From contig CP136066.1 in the NCBI GenBank assembly GCA_032622095.1, forward strand, positions 55,708,609 to 55,772,608: 64,000 bases of DNA, given 5' to 3'. Below, one piece after another: positions 30,853-42,529 of the stretch. Position 1 is the stretch's first letter. Each line of letters starts with the position of its first letter. A program made the position numbers and the translations under genes. The notes under the pieces are model-generated. The model searched no databases. It had not been told where the DNA came from and worked only from the letters and a program-made list of their open reading frames with translations. Source of the stretch: Siphonodentalium dalli (lineage: Eukaryota > Mollusca > Scaphopoda > Gadilida > Siphonodentaliidae).

Positions 30853-33116
30853 TTTCTCAGAAGGGCACCAGCCATGCGGAAAGAGTCGGTCTCGGCACCG
30901 AGATAGTCAATCTTGTACCCGACCTTTCCCTGAGCGCGGGTGAGAAATCATTACTTAGGTATGGTCTAACCTTTGTTCCTGCCCCACCTGATCTCAAAGA
31001 AACACCACATGTTGTTGAGACGGAGGATGGAACTCTGATTTTACCAGACTCTATGTATGCCATGGAAATGAACGGCGGTCCAGCAAGCATGCAATTTAGG
31101 GAAGTAACGGCTATGGCTGATTTCTTTCGCAATTCGACAGGTTTAAAAGATCAATTTAAAGAACCTTCTATGTGGACCCCTTCTGATCGCCAGATTGACA
31201 AATCAATTCCCGAGGTCGCTGGCTTAGTCAAAACCGACATTACAAATTTACCACAATTTCACAACGAGGATAACCTCACTAAAGTTGAAAGAACTGCACT
31301 AAAAACCCTTCGCAGCAATAAAAACATTGTAATAAAACCTTGTGACAAAGGCAGCTCGCTCGTCATCATGTCTGAAGAAAATTATATTCTAGAAGCGACG
31401 CGCCAATTAAGCAACACTAAATATTACAAACAATTGGATGAGCCAATTTGGAAATCCAATGTTTTAAAATTCAATCTCATTCTCAAAAGCTTGCTGGACC
31501 AGGACGTTTTAAAGAAAAAACATGTTCAGTATCTAATTGCAAAACCTGAATCCAATAATAGGACATTTTATTTGCTACCTAAAATACATAAACCTTTGAG
31601 CTGTTGGACTAAACCATACACACCACCCGGACGCCACATCATCAGTGACGTAGGTTCGGAGTCGTACCACATTTCGGAGTTTATTGATTTCTATTTGAAA
31701 CCAATTGCTACCCGCCATCCGAGCTATCTAAAAGACACGGAGGACTTCCTCATTAAATTGTCGAAAATTGAAGTCCCATCTTCTGCTTACCTAATTAGTC
31801 TCGACGTGGAATCTATGTATACAAATATTGGAATCGATGCCGGATTAAAGTCAATTAAGAATGCATTTGATTTCCACCATGATCCTCATAGACCTGGAGA
31901 TGAAATACTTCAATTATTAGAACTTTCTCTTAAAGGGAATGACTTTGAATTTAATGGACGATATTATTTACAGGTCTCCGGCTGCAGTGTGGGCAAGAAG
32001 TTTAGTCCTAATTTTGCCTCAATTTTTGTTGCAGAGTGGGAGAAAGGCGCCCTAGCCAAATCTGATAAACAACCATTAGCCTATTACAGATTCTTGGACG
32101 ACATATTTATCATTTGGACTCATTGTCTGGATGAGTTTATGTTGTTCTTGGACATCATCCTGAACAGTCATGATGAATCAATCAAACTCAAAGAATCAAT
32201 ATCGCAAACCAGCATTGATTTCCTTGATTTAACAATATTTAAGGGCCCACAATTTACATCATGCAACATTTTAGATACGAAACTTTTTACGAAACCAACG
32301 GACTCTCACCAGCTTCTTCATCGTAAATCTTTCCATCCGCCAAAACTCTTCAATGGATTGATTAAATCTCAAATCATTCGATATCACCGGAACTGCACGA
32401 ACAGAAGCGACCTAAATCAAGCTTGTTCAGTGTTGTTCCAGGCTTTGCGACCGCGCGGCTACTCTAGTTGATTACTGCGCCAAGTAAAGTCCGAAACTCT
32501 CAGAGAATTGGAATCGTTACGCCATGACCCAACATCGACTGAGCCAACAAGGATACGGCACAATCGGCCGGTGTTGGGTAATGGTTCAGCCTCATTTTGT
32601 CACAAAAAACGATGTTACATCAATACAATGGAATATCTCAATACTAGTAACACTTTAAACAGCGAACAAACGCGCATATCGTATCAAATGCATAGCGAAC
32701 TTAATTGTGATTCTAAAAATGTAATTTACTTAATCACATGCAAAAGATGCCGTATACAATATGTTGGACAAACAAAAACCTCTCTCAAAGTTAGAATGTC
32801 TAATCATCTTTCCAGTGTTCGTAAAAAACTCGACATGCAAATTTCCGATCATTTCAACTCATCTAATCATGACATTAAATCCCATTTCAGCTTTCAGCCA
32901 ATAGAACAGACACCAATTCTAGCCGACGAAGACCAAACCGACTCAATACGCCTAGAACGCGAAAATCATTGGATGGGCGTACTTAAAACATATCTTCCGC
33001 TCGGACTTAACATTGACTACAAAGGTGTTTCTCGAAATTTCTTGTGCTTTCCTCTGATCTACAATCTTAGAAATGTTGAAATCGCAAACATTTCAGAAAA
33101 AAAATTGCATTATTAA
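30849..33116 (+). pseudogene. Penelope-like reverse transcriptase plus GIY-YIG endonuclease
   Basis: The frame is open from at least 30843, so it overlaps the end of the SGNH-like ORF; an internal ATG lies at 31053. N-terminal blocks typical of the family are LSAGEKSLLRYGLTFVPAP and LRSNKNIVIKPCDKGSSLVI. RT motifs are LISLDVESMYTNI (catalytic Asp, about 31792), GCSVGKKFSPNFASIF and YYRFLDDIFIIW (about 32083). A TGA at 32469-32471 interrupts the frame; a CGA arginine codon is its likeliest source. The nuclease part shows CHKKRC, NVIYLITCKRC, IQYVGQTKTSLKVRMSNH (GIY-YIG with Arg) and ERENHWMGVL. The stop at 33114-33116 follows an A-run. Confidence 0.9.
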
Positions 33117-33217
33117 ACACTAAATTGACCGAGCCTCTCGACAACCGGGTGATTATTGCCTACAAGAAAAATCCCAGTTTGAGAGATATGCTCGTTCGAT
33201 CTAGACTCAGACCTTGA
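33116..33217 (+). pseudogene. displaced RT-linker motif downstream of the GIY-YIG
   Basis: In a different frame from the nuclease, codons from about 33116 to the TGA at 33215-33217 read NTKLTEPLDNRVIIAYKKNP, then SLRDMLVRSRLRP. The pattern AYKKNP-S/N-LRD-x-LVRS normally lies between the RT and the Cys-containing start of the GIY-YIG domain in Penelope-like proteins (from memory). In the main ORF that place seems short and lacks it. It could be a rearranged piece of this copy or the start of a second, truncated copy. Confidence 0.5.
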
Positions 33218-33220
33218 TTA

Positions 33221-33986
33221 ACACCCAGTTCAATTAGCTTTTAGCAATTTCAACATCATTTGTTTGTGCTCAACACAATATTTTATGTCAATTTCCGACA
33301 CAACCTAACAAAATTTAGCTAGTTCCATAGAAATAATTACATAAGAAATCGGATAACCGACCTGTGCCAGTGCTCTCCACACTTTATATTGGTTAGTTGC
33401 TAGAATTATTTATTTCTTTGTCGCACTTGTTCTGCTGTTCGGGATAATCTGACCGGCAATCACTCAGGGTTTGTTCTAACTTCTAAGCCTCTATAGACAG
33501 TGAAGCCATGCCACTCAGATTCCTGCTAAGAGATACCTGATTACAACCAATCATGCAATTAATTGTATCCACTCGCATGTAAGAGGGAATAATTGTTTTA
33601 TACTAGTAAAGGCTATCTTTTGTAATATTAAATAACATAAAAATTTAATGAAGTGAAAGCAAAAATTATTTGGTCACCCGCCTTTGACTTACTATAGCAG
33701 TCGCCCCGAACATGCAAGATCACCCCCGGGGCAACTGGTCTTGAGCATGAGTAGTCACGCATCCTCACTTCCTCAGGGATATTCCTGAATGTAAATACGG
33801 GTACCAATGCCAAACCTTTAAAAGTAACCCAATCAGCCAATGAATGGAAGTTTTACAAAATCATGTGATTATTGGTCAAACGAGTACAAATGAAGACGGG
33901 CCCATTTGATGTCGACCCCATATATGACGACCCGTCGCGAAGTCTAGAGGAGCGGCCAAATTCAAAAAAAGGGCCTTAGTTTTCGA
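33221..33986. other. 3' flank of the Penelope-like element, no gene
   Basis: AT-rich non-coding sequence. Its first part is probably the element's 3' UTR. No repeat of the 5' end was recognised, so the 3' limit of the element is open. Confidence 0.45.
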
Positions 33987-34359
33987 GATACCCCTACCCT
34001 TGGTAGAACAAGTTGAAACCAACTTTTTCTGGAAGGTAAATATAGATCATTTTTGAAAATGATTCTTGGCCTTACCGGAATTGGTGGCAGCTATGGTAAG
34101 ACTTGTTGTGAATGTACCGTACCGAAAAATTAGCCTGTTTTCAGCGGTTGACAAGCTATACACCATTGGTTAAAAGTTAATCATATCACCATAAACAGAA
34201 CGTTATGGGGTACATTGTGATACCAGATCGGAACGTTCTTATTTGTTCTGGTTTGTTTGAGATTTCACGACATCATGGTGGAGAATGTAACGTTCTGCAT
34301 AAAACAATCATGACGACCCAGAGAAACTGTCGCCCGTCAACTATGTACAAAACTAGCAC
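33987..34359 (+). repeat. repeat A, left inverted copy
   Basis: Starts gatacccctaccct and ends aaaactagcac. It matches the reverse complement of 37402-37788 at high identity throughout (caacttgttctacc and gagaaactgtcgcccgtcaa among the shared blocks). No coding sequence is visible. Confidence 0.85.
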
Positions 34360-34457
34360 GCTGGATTGAGCTTATCTTGTCACATATGTTTGGAAAGACC
34401 GGAGTATTTTCTACTGGGAGGTATTAACTTTATTTTCCTGATCCTACAAATATTGCA

Positions 34458-34590
34458 ATAATAGGCAAAAACTTAACCCTCCCCCAATGTCATAACATGT
34501 TAAGAATAGCCATCGCCAGGGATTGGATCCCAGAATGATAGAATAGTGCGTAGTATTTCCTTTTATTTAGTGTAGAACACACATAACAAG
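34458..34590 (+). repeat. repeat B, copy 1
   Basis: ataataggcaaaaacttaac through gtagaacacacataacaag matches 37261-37394 in the same orientation. Its reverse complement contains ggatccaatccctggcg, which resembles a Pol III box B; no box A accompanies it. Confidence 0.75.
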
Positions 34591-34674
34591 TGTAAAATGC
34601 GAATTTCCAACCATATTCACTATTAGAAAAGTATCAAAATCTAAGATGGCGTCCAATATGGCATTCAGTTTTTA

Positions 34675-35060
34675 GCTCACCTGAGACGAAGTCTCCGGTG
34701 GAGCTATAGTCATCACTCCTCGTCCGTCGTCCGTCCGTCCGTCCGTCTGTCTGTCCGTCTGTCCGTCCGTCAACTTTTTTTAAAAACATCTTCTCCTCTG
34801 AAACCATCATACCAAATTGGTTCATATTTGGTGTGGATGTTCCCTAGGTGACTCTCATTCAGATTTGTTCAAATGAGGTCACCGAGTCAAATAGTTTTGA
34901 TGTCAGGACCATAACTATTTTTCCACATAGTAATTCTTAAAACGACTTCTTTTCTGAAGTTGTCGGGCCGATTGGGTTCATATTTGGTATGAGGGTACCT
35001 TGGGTGACCGTGGTTCAGATTTGTTCAAATGAGGTCACTGGGTCAAATGTGGGTGGGGCT
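34675..35060 (+). repeat. molluscan-type 'agctcacctgag' repeat with GTCC/GTCT run
   Basis: agctcacctgagacgaagtc and cggtggagct form a short hairpin head, followed by a run of GTCCGTCC/GTCTGTCC units at about 34719-34770. After that come two related blocks: ggttcatatttggtgtggat and ggttcatatttggtatgagg, each with cagatttgttcaaatgagg. I recognise this as a kind of repeat abundant in molluscan genomes. Confidence 0.7.
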
Positions 35061-36169
35061 ATGGACATAAATCTGAATTTTCTTTTTCTTTTTTCGATTT
35101 AACTTATTGCTCAATTTAACCCAAAAAAATTATATATATATATATTTTATTTTTAATAAATATATTTTTTTTATTAGATAAAATATTTTATTTTAAATAA
35201 AATAAAAAAAAACTCATTAAAATTTTGAAGAACCTATGACATTACATCTTTGGGAGGGAAGGGGAGGTACCTCTAGTCACTCCACTATATTTGGTTGAAA
35301 TCAGGGGTTTGGGAGAAAGCAGGAACAGACAGATGTACCGAAATGTTCAGTAAATTACTTTAATATCCTTGTATTCTCACTACAGCAAGCCACCCATGTG
35401 CTCTGATGGACACATGTTTATAAAACAAGATAACAACTGCTATGCCATAGTGCTCCCTATCCCCAGAGAGTGTAATTCATGTCATTCATAATTTAAATGA
35501 GATTAATGGTGTTATCAATGAAGCACCCTTGTTGTTTACATTATCACTCAGTGGTCATTAAAATCAGATTAATTTCTTTTTCTCCAAGCTTGAATTAAGA
35601 GTGCGTGGCATTTGTAGAATGAGGTTCCCAGAGGGTTAATTTAATTATGTTGCTCCACACAGCAGGCTAGCATCACCAAATACACCCTCTGAGGACCTCA
35701 TTCTGCTTAGGCCTCATCTTCTGGGAAGTATCTAGAGTCTCAAATTAACATTTATAGCTGCTTTTTTTCCTTCTGTTCAGATTCTATATCCCCTAATTTG
35801 CAGAAGATAAAATGCATAATTGAGGTGCCCAATGGGTGTACATACATCGCCAACTTCAGCTGGAGAATTTCTATCTGTCCCTAGGTCTCCCATAGCAGTT
35901 GGGGATTAAGTAAAATTAGGTTCCCATATTGTGAATTTGGTGATGCTATCCCACCTATCAGAATAGCATCACTAGTTTCACTCTTTGGGGACTTCAGACA
36001 CACTGAATTCAGGCTTGGCTGTTCCAATATTTTCTTAACAACCACTTATCTATGTGAACTCATTATACCTAATTATGAACAAACAATCGAGGTACATGTA
36101 TATTGCTGTTGTTGGATTTAAACTGTCGGTCTGTCAGAGAGTCCTTCCATCCATTGGTCTCTCCATCCA
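35061..36169. other. no gene recognised; AT-rich tract at its start
   Basis: A low-complexity AT stretch (about 35095-35220) is followed by non-coding sequence with short repeats such as ttctgcttaggcctc and gcatcacca. All ORFs are short and unconvincing. Confidence 0.45.
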
Positions 36170-36390
36170 ATCCGTCAACAATCCATATGAAATCCTTACC
36201 TGTAGGCGACTCACGTTCAAATGGGAGGGATGCCAGGGCCGTAACTTTCTCCCTCCATAGTAATTCTAACAACTATTACTTCTCAAGAACCTTCAAGTCT
36301 ATTTAGCTTATATTTGGTATGCAGGGTCCTTGGGCGGCATTTTCAGATCTGTTCAAATGGGGTCATTTTTTGGAAAATCAATTAACTTCA
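36170..36390 (+). repeat. partial second copy of the molluscan-type repeat
   Basis: ccatccaatccgtcaacaat, tatttggtatgcagggtcct and cagatctgttcaaatggggt are degenerate counterparts of the blocks at 34740-35040. Confidence 0.55.
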
Positions 36391-37260
36391 ACTCTTAAAA
36401 GCCACTGTTTAAAATTACTAGATGAATAGATCTCATACATGGGGATTCATGTTTGTTCAACTAGGGGCAGAGGTAAAAGTTATAGCTCCCCCACCCACAC
36501 TACCTGTATCTATGTTGTATGCTACTGTTATAATAATATATAGATTCCTCTTGAAAATTTCATTTCTGATACAACATTAGTTGTAGATTAGATTTTCACA
36601 CCAAAAATAAGACATCCTTAAACCACACTTAGACTCACTATATGAATAGTTCTCATAATTTGATTTTAATTTCCAACTAGTATGTTTTTAAACCAACAGT
36701 CCATATTTGCCGACTTCATGTTAATCTGTTGTAATGGGGCACAAATTTTGACTTTATGGGAGATGTCAGGCTGGAAATTCCCAAAAGTTTGAGAGCTTGA
36801 AGCACCCATTCCAGTTATAAAATTTCAACATAAGAGGCGTGTGCAAAATTAATTTTGTGAACTTAGGACTATGGAATGGTTAAGATTATCTTGTTTAAAA
36901 GGGGGTTGGAGATTTGACAGTAGTGTGCACTTTGAAATTTCAAGGTGAAGAGCCCGGCTCATCAGCAAATCCCGAGCTACATGTATATGTCCATGTTTAG
37001 AACTACTTGTCTTAACTTATTTTGACAAGTACTGACTGTGTTAGTCTTCAAAGTCCCTTTCTTCTCAGTCTTTACAGTAGGTGAGCGTCTCCACAGTCAT
37101 TGACTGTCTTGTTATTTTAAGACTTTGTGAAGCGACAAACGAAAAATCCAGAAAAGGAACGTCCCTAGTAGTAAAATCTATATTATTGTAATGACTACAT
37201 AGAATAATATTTCATATCAAACATTAATTTGACCATTAATACATCTTTTCAATTGGTAAA

Positions 37261-37394
37261 ATAATAGGTAAAAATTTATCCCTCCATCCAAAGTCATAAC
37301 ATTCGAAATAAAGTTATCGCCTGGGATTGGAACCACGAATGATAGCATGATGCGCAGTATTTTGTTTTATTTAATGTAGAACACACATACGAAG
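37261..37394 (+). repeat. repeat B, copy 2 (direct)
   Basis: Matches 34458-34590 in the same orientation, although the neighbouring repeat A copies are inverted relative to each other. Confidence 0.75.
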
Positions 37395-37401
37395 TGACAG
37401 T

Positions 37402-37788
37402 GCTAGTTTTGCATAGAGTTGACGGGCGACAGTTTCTCTGAATTGTCATGATTTTTTGACGAAGAACGTTACATTCTCCACCATGACGTCGTGAAATCTC
37501 AAACAAACCAGAAAAATAAGAACGTTCCGATCTAGTATCACCATGTGTCCCATAATGACAAACAGAACGTTCTGTTTTTGGTGATCTGCTTAACTTTTAA
37601 CCAATTATGTATAGCTGGTCAACCGCTGAAAACAGGCTAATATTTCGGTAGGGTACCTTCACAAATAGACTTACCATACATGGCTGCCACCAATTCCGAC
37701 AAGGCCAAGCATCATTTTCATAAATGATATAGATTTACCTTCCAGAAAAAGTTGGTTTCAACTTGTTCTACCGAGGGTAGGGGTATCC
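37402..37788 (-). repeat. repeat A, right inverted copy
   Basis: Reverse complement of 33987-34359 with small indels. The outer end ggtaggggtatc mirrors gatacccctacc. Confidence 0.85.
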
Positions 37789-40394
37789 GACCACGTTTGG
37801 CGTTTGTCCGCTACTCTAGTCGACCTGAGAGAAGTCGGCCCCGCGATGATCAGATATGAATTGAATATTGTTAATATTAATTTAAATGAGCGCGGCGGAC
37901 AATTACACTTTAAACGAACACATTATTATTACAATGTGTGTATGTACATAAGGAGGGACTTTCCTCAGCCAATTTTGTAAAATCAAACAAGGGAACAATT
38001 TCAACATATTAAATTATTGGTGTGAAATTTTCAACCAATCTAGTGTAAGGTATGAAATTTGTAACTGTTGAAAAATTTGACCAAAGTTTGGGGCATACAC
38101 CAATTAAGCACCCGCCCTATCCATGCCCCGCCCCCTCCACACCACGCATACCCCCCCCCCCGACCACGCCATAACATATCAATGATTCAGTTGAACGTGA
38201 TTTCATAAGATATGTTCATGTCTGGGCGACGAACATGCGTAAATATCCCTTAGACGAGACTTTCGAGGAAGAAATATGTTTGTGCTGGCATCGAAACATT
38301 GTCCCACCTGGATCTTTCAATCATGGCCCTGTGTTAATTAAATGAATAACATCAGATTCTCATAATCTCCTAGAGTAGATTTCTATTACAATTTGTATTT
38401 ATATAGGCAGGCATGATTATGGTATTATACCCATCGGGACGTTAAATATTGTATTATGTACATGACATAAGATACAGTCATTATCTGGTTTAAAATGTCA
38501 GATACACAAGACAATATTCGGCCCAAAGTGCAGAAATCGTTCGAATAAATCTTATGTATAGAACCGTCACAGCCATGATTGGCTTGAAATAGAACCGTAA
38601 CACGCACACGTGTTGATTACGATGCTACTGTTCTAAACTATCAACTGCTATCGGGATATTTTCTCAGCTATTTTACAAAAGAATAACACGTGTATACTTT
38701 ACACTGAGTGTTTGTGTTCAGAATGCGTTTCATATTTTATACGCCACCAAAAATAAAGGAATTGTGTTCACGCGTGGCTTGATTTTCAGTGATAACATGT
38801 TGATATTTCACGCGTTATCTCGCTAAGTCCCAGTTAAGTGTGATCTAGAGTGCAGGTTTCGAAATAACGGCACTTCTGCAACCTATGTTCATTCAGGAAA
38901 GTATAATACATTCAAGATATCTATAATTATGCGTGATTTTTGCCCGAAAATGACTATTTTTAATCACAAGGAACCGTCACAAATCAGTCAAGAACCATCA
39001 CAATACCGACGATAGAACGACTTCGACGTAACAGTTCCTACACAGTGGGGAAACTGTCGAGTTGATTTCTTGCGAACCAGCCGGCATATCTTCATGGAAC
39101 CTTCAGATTTATAATAACTGGATACCTACCGTATATATCATACCATTAGTTATACATGCAGCAAATCAGCACGTTCATATAATCGCTTCCACGGCACGGC
39201 ATGTGAAAAATGCAGGGAAATTCCCAAACTCCAGGCAGAGTTATCTCCCATCGCTCAGCTGAGATACCACTGCCACAAGGACATTTGGTAAGGATTTCTA
39301 ACATGATCTTAGTTCTTATGTTTTAGGATTAAAATTGTCTATGTCTTGCTCAGTTCATATTGTTCTTATCAATACCGAAAGAATTACCATTGTTGAAAAC
39401 GTGTGGTGGTCAAAATAAGACAATAGGTGACTAAATATAGTTCCGACGATACGTACAAATAGATGTATCGGTCCGCAAAGTACCATAATTGTGGCAGTGA
39501 TCTATCACAGTGATAACGCCATCATAACGGAGAGGGCGCTGCATGCATGGAGTTTGGGAAATTCCACCAGACAATATTCGACTTCTTAGACGATTTTTGT
39601 TTCCCTGATCATTTCTTTGCTGCTCCACTTCTTTGGTGATTAATCAAATATATGAGGGCTCAAAACCCATCGAATTGAGGCCATGTTCCCCACTTCTATG
39701 ACAGCCCGTTATTATAGGGATTTCCTGTCCACACATGAGCTTGATTCGCGAGAAATCGGAACACATTTGACTCAAAAAACCCAAATTCTGATATATATAG
39801 CATGCATATAAAAAAAAACTACTCAAGCCTACATGTGTATATATGTTTTCTGTCAAACCGCTTTAGAAATTAAAGGGGCTTTAAAATTTGTTCTGAAGGA
39901 AAAGTTCAAGTTTTGCAGAATGGGCGATCCGTGACTTACATGAGGATGGGGGAATCAAAATTGACAATATTGTTTTCGTAGTCGATTTCTATCAAGCTCA
40001 TTTGAAAGCATTACAGTGATATGTTATTTGGAATTGCCTACGTGGCTTCAGCCGATTCAGTGGTGGGGTGGGGAGGGACAACCGTTGGGGGGGGGCCATA
40101 ATTAAGAAAATAAAATAAAATGTGTTACCGATTTCAATCAAATCACCATCTCCACATTACGGAGAATCTGTTAGTGTGATCCAAAATTGCTAAATATTTA
40201 GTGCTACATATGGATTATATTATATTCCTTTGATGTTATAATTTACGTTAGAAATACATTCTATAGAATAGATAAATTATTGACAAATTTTTCCAGACAA
40301 ATTAATTAATATATACATTTATGTGATTGCATGGTGTATAATTATATTAAAAAGTCTTCGGAAATTTTTGAAATAAAACAAATAAAAGATAAAA
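37789..40394. other. no gene recognised; short dispersed repeat at 37975-38100
   Basis: The segment 37975-38100 (ttggtgtgaaattttcaacc, gttgaaaaatttgacc) matches 52255-52365. A C-run lies at about 38150-38162. Near 39240 gagttatctcccatcgctc is a molluscan-type repeat string. Variants of gaaccgtcac recur at 38565, 38589 and 38968. None of the short ORFs is convincing. Confidence 0.45.
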
Positions 40395-40902
40395 GTCCGT
40401 TCTATATATATTTACATGTATGCCCCAATACACAGGGGCGTCCGTTCTATATATCTCTACATGTATACGCCAATACACAGGGGCGTCCGTTATATATATC
40501 TCTACAAGTTTGCCCCATATGCAATACACAGGGGCGTCCGTTCTATATATATATCTACAAGTATGCCCCAAATACACAGGGGCGTCCGTTCTATATATCT
40601 CTACATGTATATGCCCCAATACACAGGGGCGTCCATTCTATATATCTCTACATGTATGCCCCAATACACAGGGGCGTCCGTTCTATATATCTCTACGTGT
40701 ATGCCCCAATACACAGGGGCGTCCGTTCTATATATATCTACATGTATGCCCCAATACACAGGGGCGTCCGTTCTATATATCTCTACATGTATGCCACAAT
40801 ACACAGGGGCGTCCGTTCTATATATCTCTACATGTATGCCCCAAATACACAGGGGCGTCCGTTCTATATATATCTACATGTATGCCACAATACACAGGGG
40901 CG
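40395..40902 (+). repeat. 45-bp minisatellite, 11 units, each with a hairpin
   Basis: Units of 45-51 bp each contain GCCCCAATACACAGGGGC, a 5-bp GC stem with an 8-base loop, joined by gtccgttctatatatctct and acatgtat. Unit ends (ggggcg) fall at 40440, 40485, 40536, 40584, 40631, 40676, 40721, 40766, 40811, 40857 and 40902. Because the unit is mostly a multiple of three, long ORFs arise on both strands; these are by-products and should not be taken as proteins. Confidence 0.95.
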
Positions 40903-40959
40903 AATGTCGTTAAAAACGAGTATAAAATATACATAAAAAATCTAAAGTAAACGCATTAA

Positions 40960-41180
40960 AGTCATGTGAAACACTCCGGTAGGGTGATCAAATAGAAATG
41001 GAGAATAATCTTGCTAAAAGTAGTCATATTTGACAAATATTATACCTAAATAGACATGCCACCCCATCATTCTTATATTTTAATTAAATGTACCGACTCT
41101 CGATGGTGAGGTCGTTTTCGTTTATTTATCGCCGGTATTGCGTCCCGAATCGAGATGTAAATATTTACAAAATGAGCGTA
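40960..41180 (+). repeat. dispersed repeat R1, copy 2
   Basis: gtgaaacactccggtagggt through tcgatggtgaggtcg matches 20339-20510. Its continuation gcgtcccgaatcgag with taaatatttacaa resembles 61200-61240. Confidence 0.7.
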
Positions 41181-41519
41181 GTTCAGACGATGTTTTCTAT
41201 ATGTAGTGTTACGGTCGATTTGATTCAGATATTCTGTGATGTTAGTAGAATGTTACATTCATCCAATTGGCATAGCACCTGAGTGCTAACTTATCAGTTC
41301 CATACACCCGAATAAGTCCATAATATGTATCGAAGTATTGACATGGCTGGGTGGTCTCTGTTGGAGTGTGCCCATGTTGGCAACGAAATTGTTTTTGTTT
41401 CAGTCCAAGAATTTGCCCGAATGTAGGAAACTATACGACGTTGGATCTAAACCAACTAATTGCACACTAAATATACCACACTGTGCATGCCGATATACAT
41501 GAACATTTACTACAGCGAT

Positions 41520-41930
41520 TCTGACAACCCAACTAGAAAAGTAATTATACTTCCATGTTTTACATGGAAGTATATTGTTTTTGTGATTTTTATTTTTCTC
41601 TATTATTATTATTATTCTTTATTCTTCTTAGCAATTTTATAATGAGCATAGCTCAGTCAATACAAGAGTTAGAAAGCTAAAACTTTGTATGTATATATAT
41701 GTATACAAACTCTAGTGCTTATGCCTATTGAGAATCATGTCCTCACTTGATTTGCAGAGTTATCTCCCTTTATGTGAACAATTGGTGTTTTCAGAACTCC
41801 GAAAATATAAGGAGTACAGCACTGAAATTTGGTCGTTACATACATCTTGATATCCACTGAATCATGAGCACATCAAAAACTCTGTCCGTCTTTCCTCTCC
41901 AGAGTTATCTCCCATATATATGTCAACCTC
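41520..41930. repeat. molluscan-type dispersed repeat with palindrome
   Basis: atacttccatg-tttta-catggaagtat (about 41548-41574) is a perfect palindrome, followed by an ATT-rich stretch, actttgtatgtatatata, and two gagttatctccc strings (about 41758 and 41901). This combination is familiar from repeats of molluscan genomes (memory). Confidence 0.55.
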
Positions 41931-42237
41931 GAAATGTTCTGATCGCCTGTTCTCACATAGCAAGAAATATAGCTGGATTTAGTTTCTATGGTAGTGCTGG
42001 CCGTTGTCAATATACTTCACAAAAATAATTTGGACAGGGTCGGACTTACATTTTTTGGTTAGGGTGGGGGCGAAATTTTCGCAATTTTATTTTTGCGATG
42101 ATTTCAACCATTTTTACTACCATGTATCTTTAGGACGTACTAATGATCCTCCTGAAAGAATTTTGTAAATCGGTTGAGAAATGTCCAAGTTACAGACCAT
42201 CGAATATTATATAATTTGGCTAATGAAGGAGCATGGG

Positions 42238-42363
42238 AGAGGGTGAGACCATATCGGGGAGGCGACGAGACCATGCCTGGTGGTGATACCATGTCGGGGT
42301 GGTGAGACCAGGCCGAGGGTGGTGAGACCAGGCTAACCGGTGGCGGATGTAAACGTCAGATTT

Positions 42364-42397
<34 letters not shown>

Positions 42398-42400
42398 AAG
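42238..42400. repeat. GGTGAGACC minisatellite and A-tract
   Basis: Imperfect units around gagaccatgcctggtggtg and gtgagaccaggccgagggtg run from 42243 to 42345. A run of about 30 A follows at 42367-42397, which may be a retroposon tail. Confidence 0.7.
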
Positions 42401-42529
42401 TCCAGCGGAATAATATTTTTATTGCGTGCTCCAGATGGGAAGAGTGATTCGGACCGGAATATACCATTTATCAGTTTTTTGTCCCAACCGTTACCGATCT
42501 ACAGCATGGACAAGAAAATGACATATTTT

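Larger units (their letters stand above)
29820..33220 (+). mobile_element. Penelope-like retroelement with SGNH-like ORF
   Basis: This is a retroelement with an RT-plus-GIY-YIG core, the hallmark of Penelope-like elements. Order on the plus strand: basic/proline-rich ORF (29863-30204), broken SGNH-hydrolase-like ORF (about 30300-30852), RT and GIY-YIG (30849-33116, one in-frame TGA), and a displaced RT-linker motif (33116-33217). No flanking long repeats or TSD were identified, so both outer limits are estimates. Damage is light: a few frameshifts and stops. The extra SGNH-like ORF is not part of the Penelope layout I know. Confidence 0.85.

Noticed and set aside
40395-40902. CRISPR-like array
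   Set aside because: The whole 45-bp unit repeats, so there are no unique spacers; the context is a eukaryotic minisatellite.
40331-40950. Long repetitive ORFs (200 and 176 codons) as proteins
   Set aside because: They arise because the minisatellite unit is close to a multiple of three; open frames exist on both strands and no start or splice context supports them.
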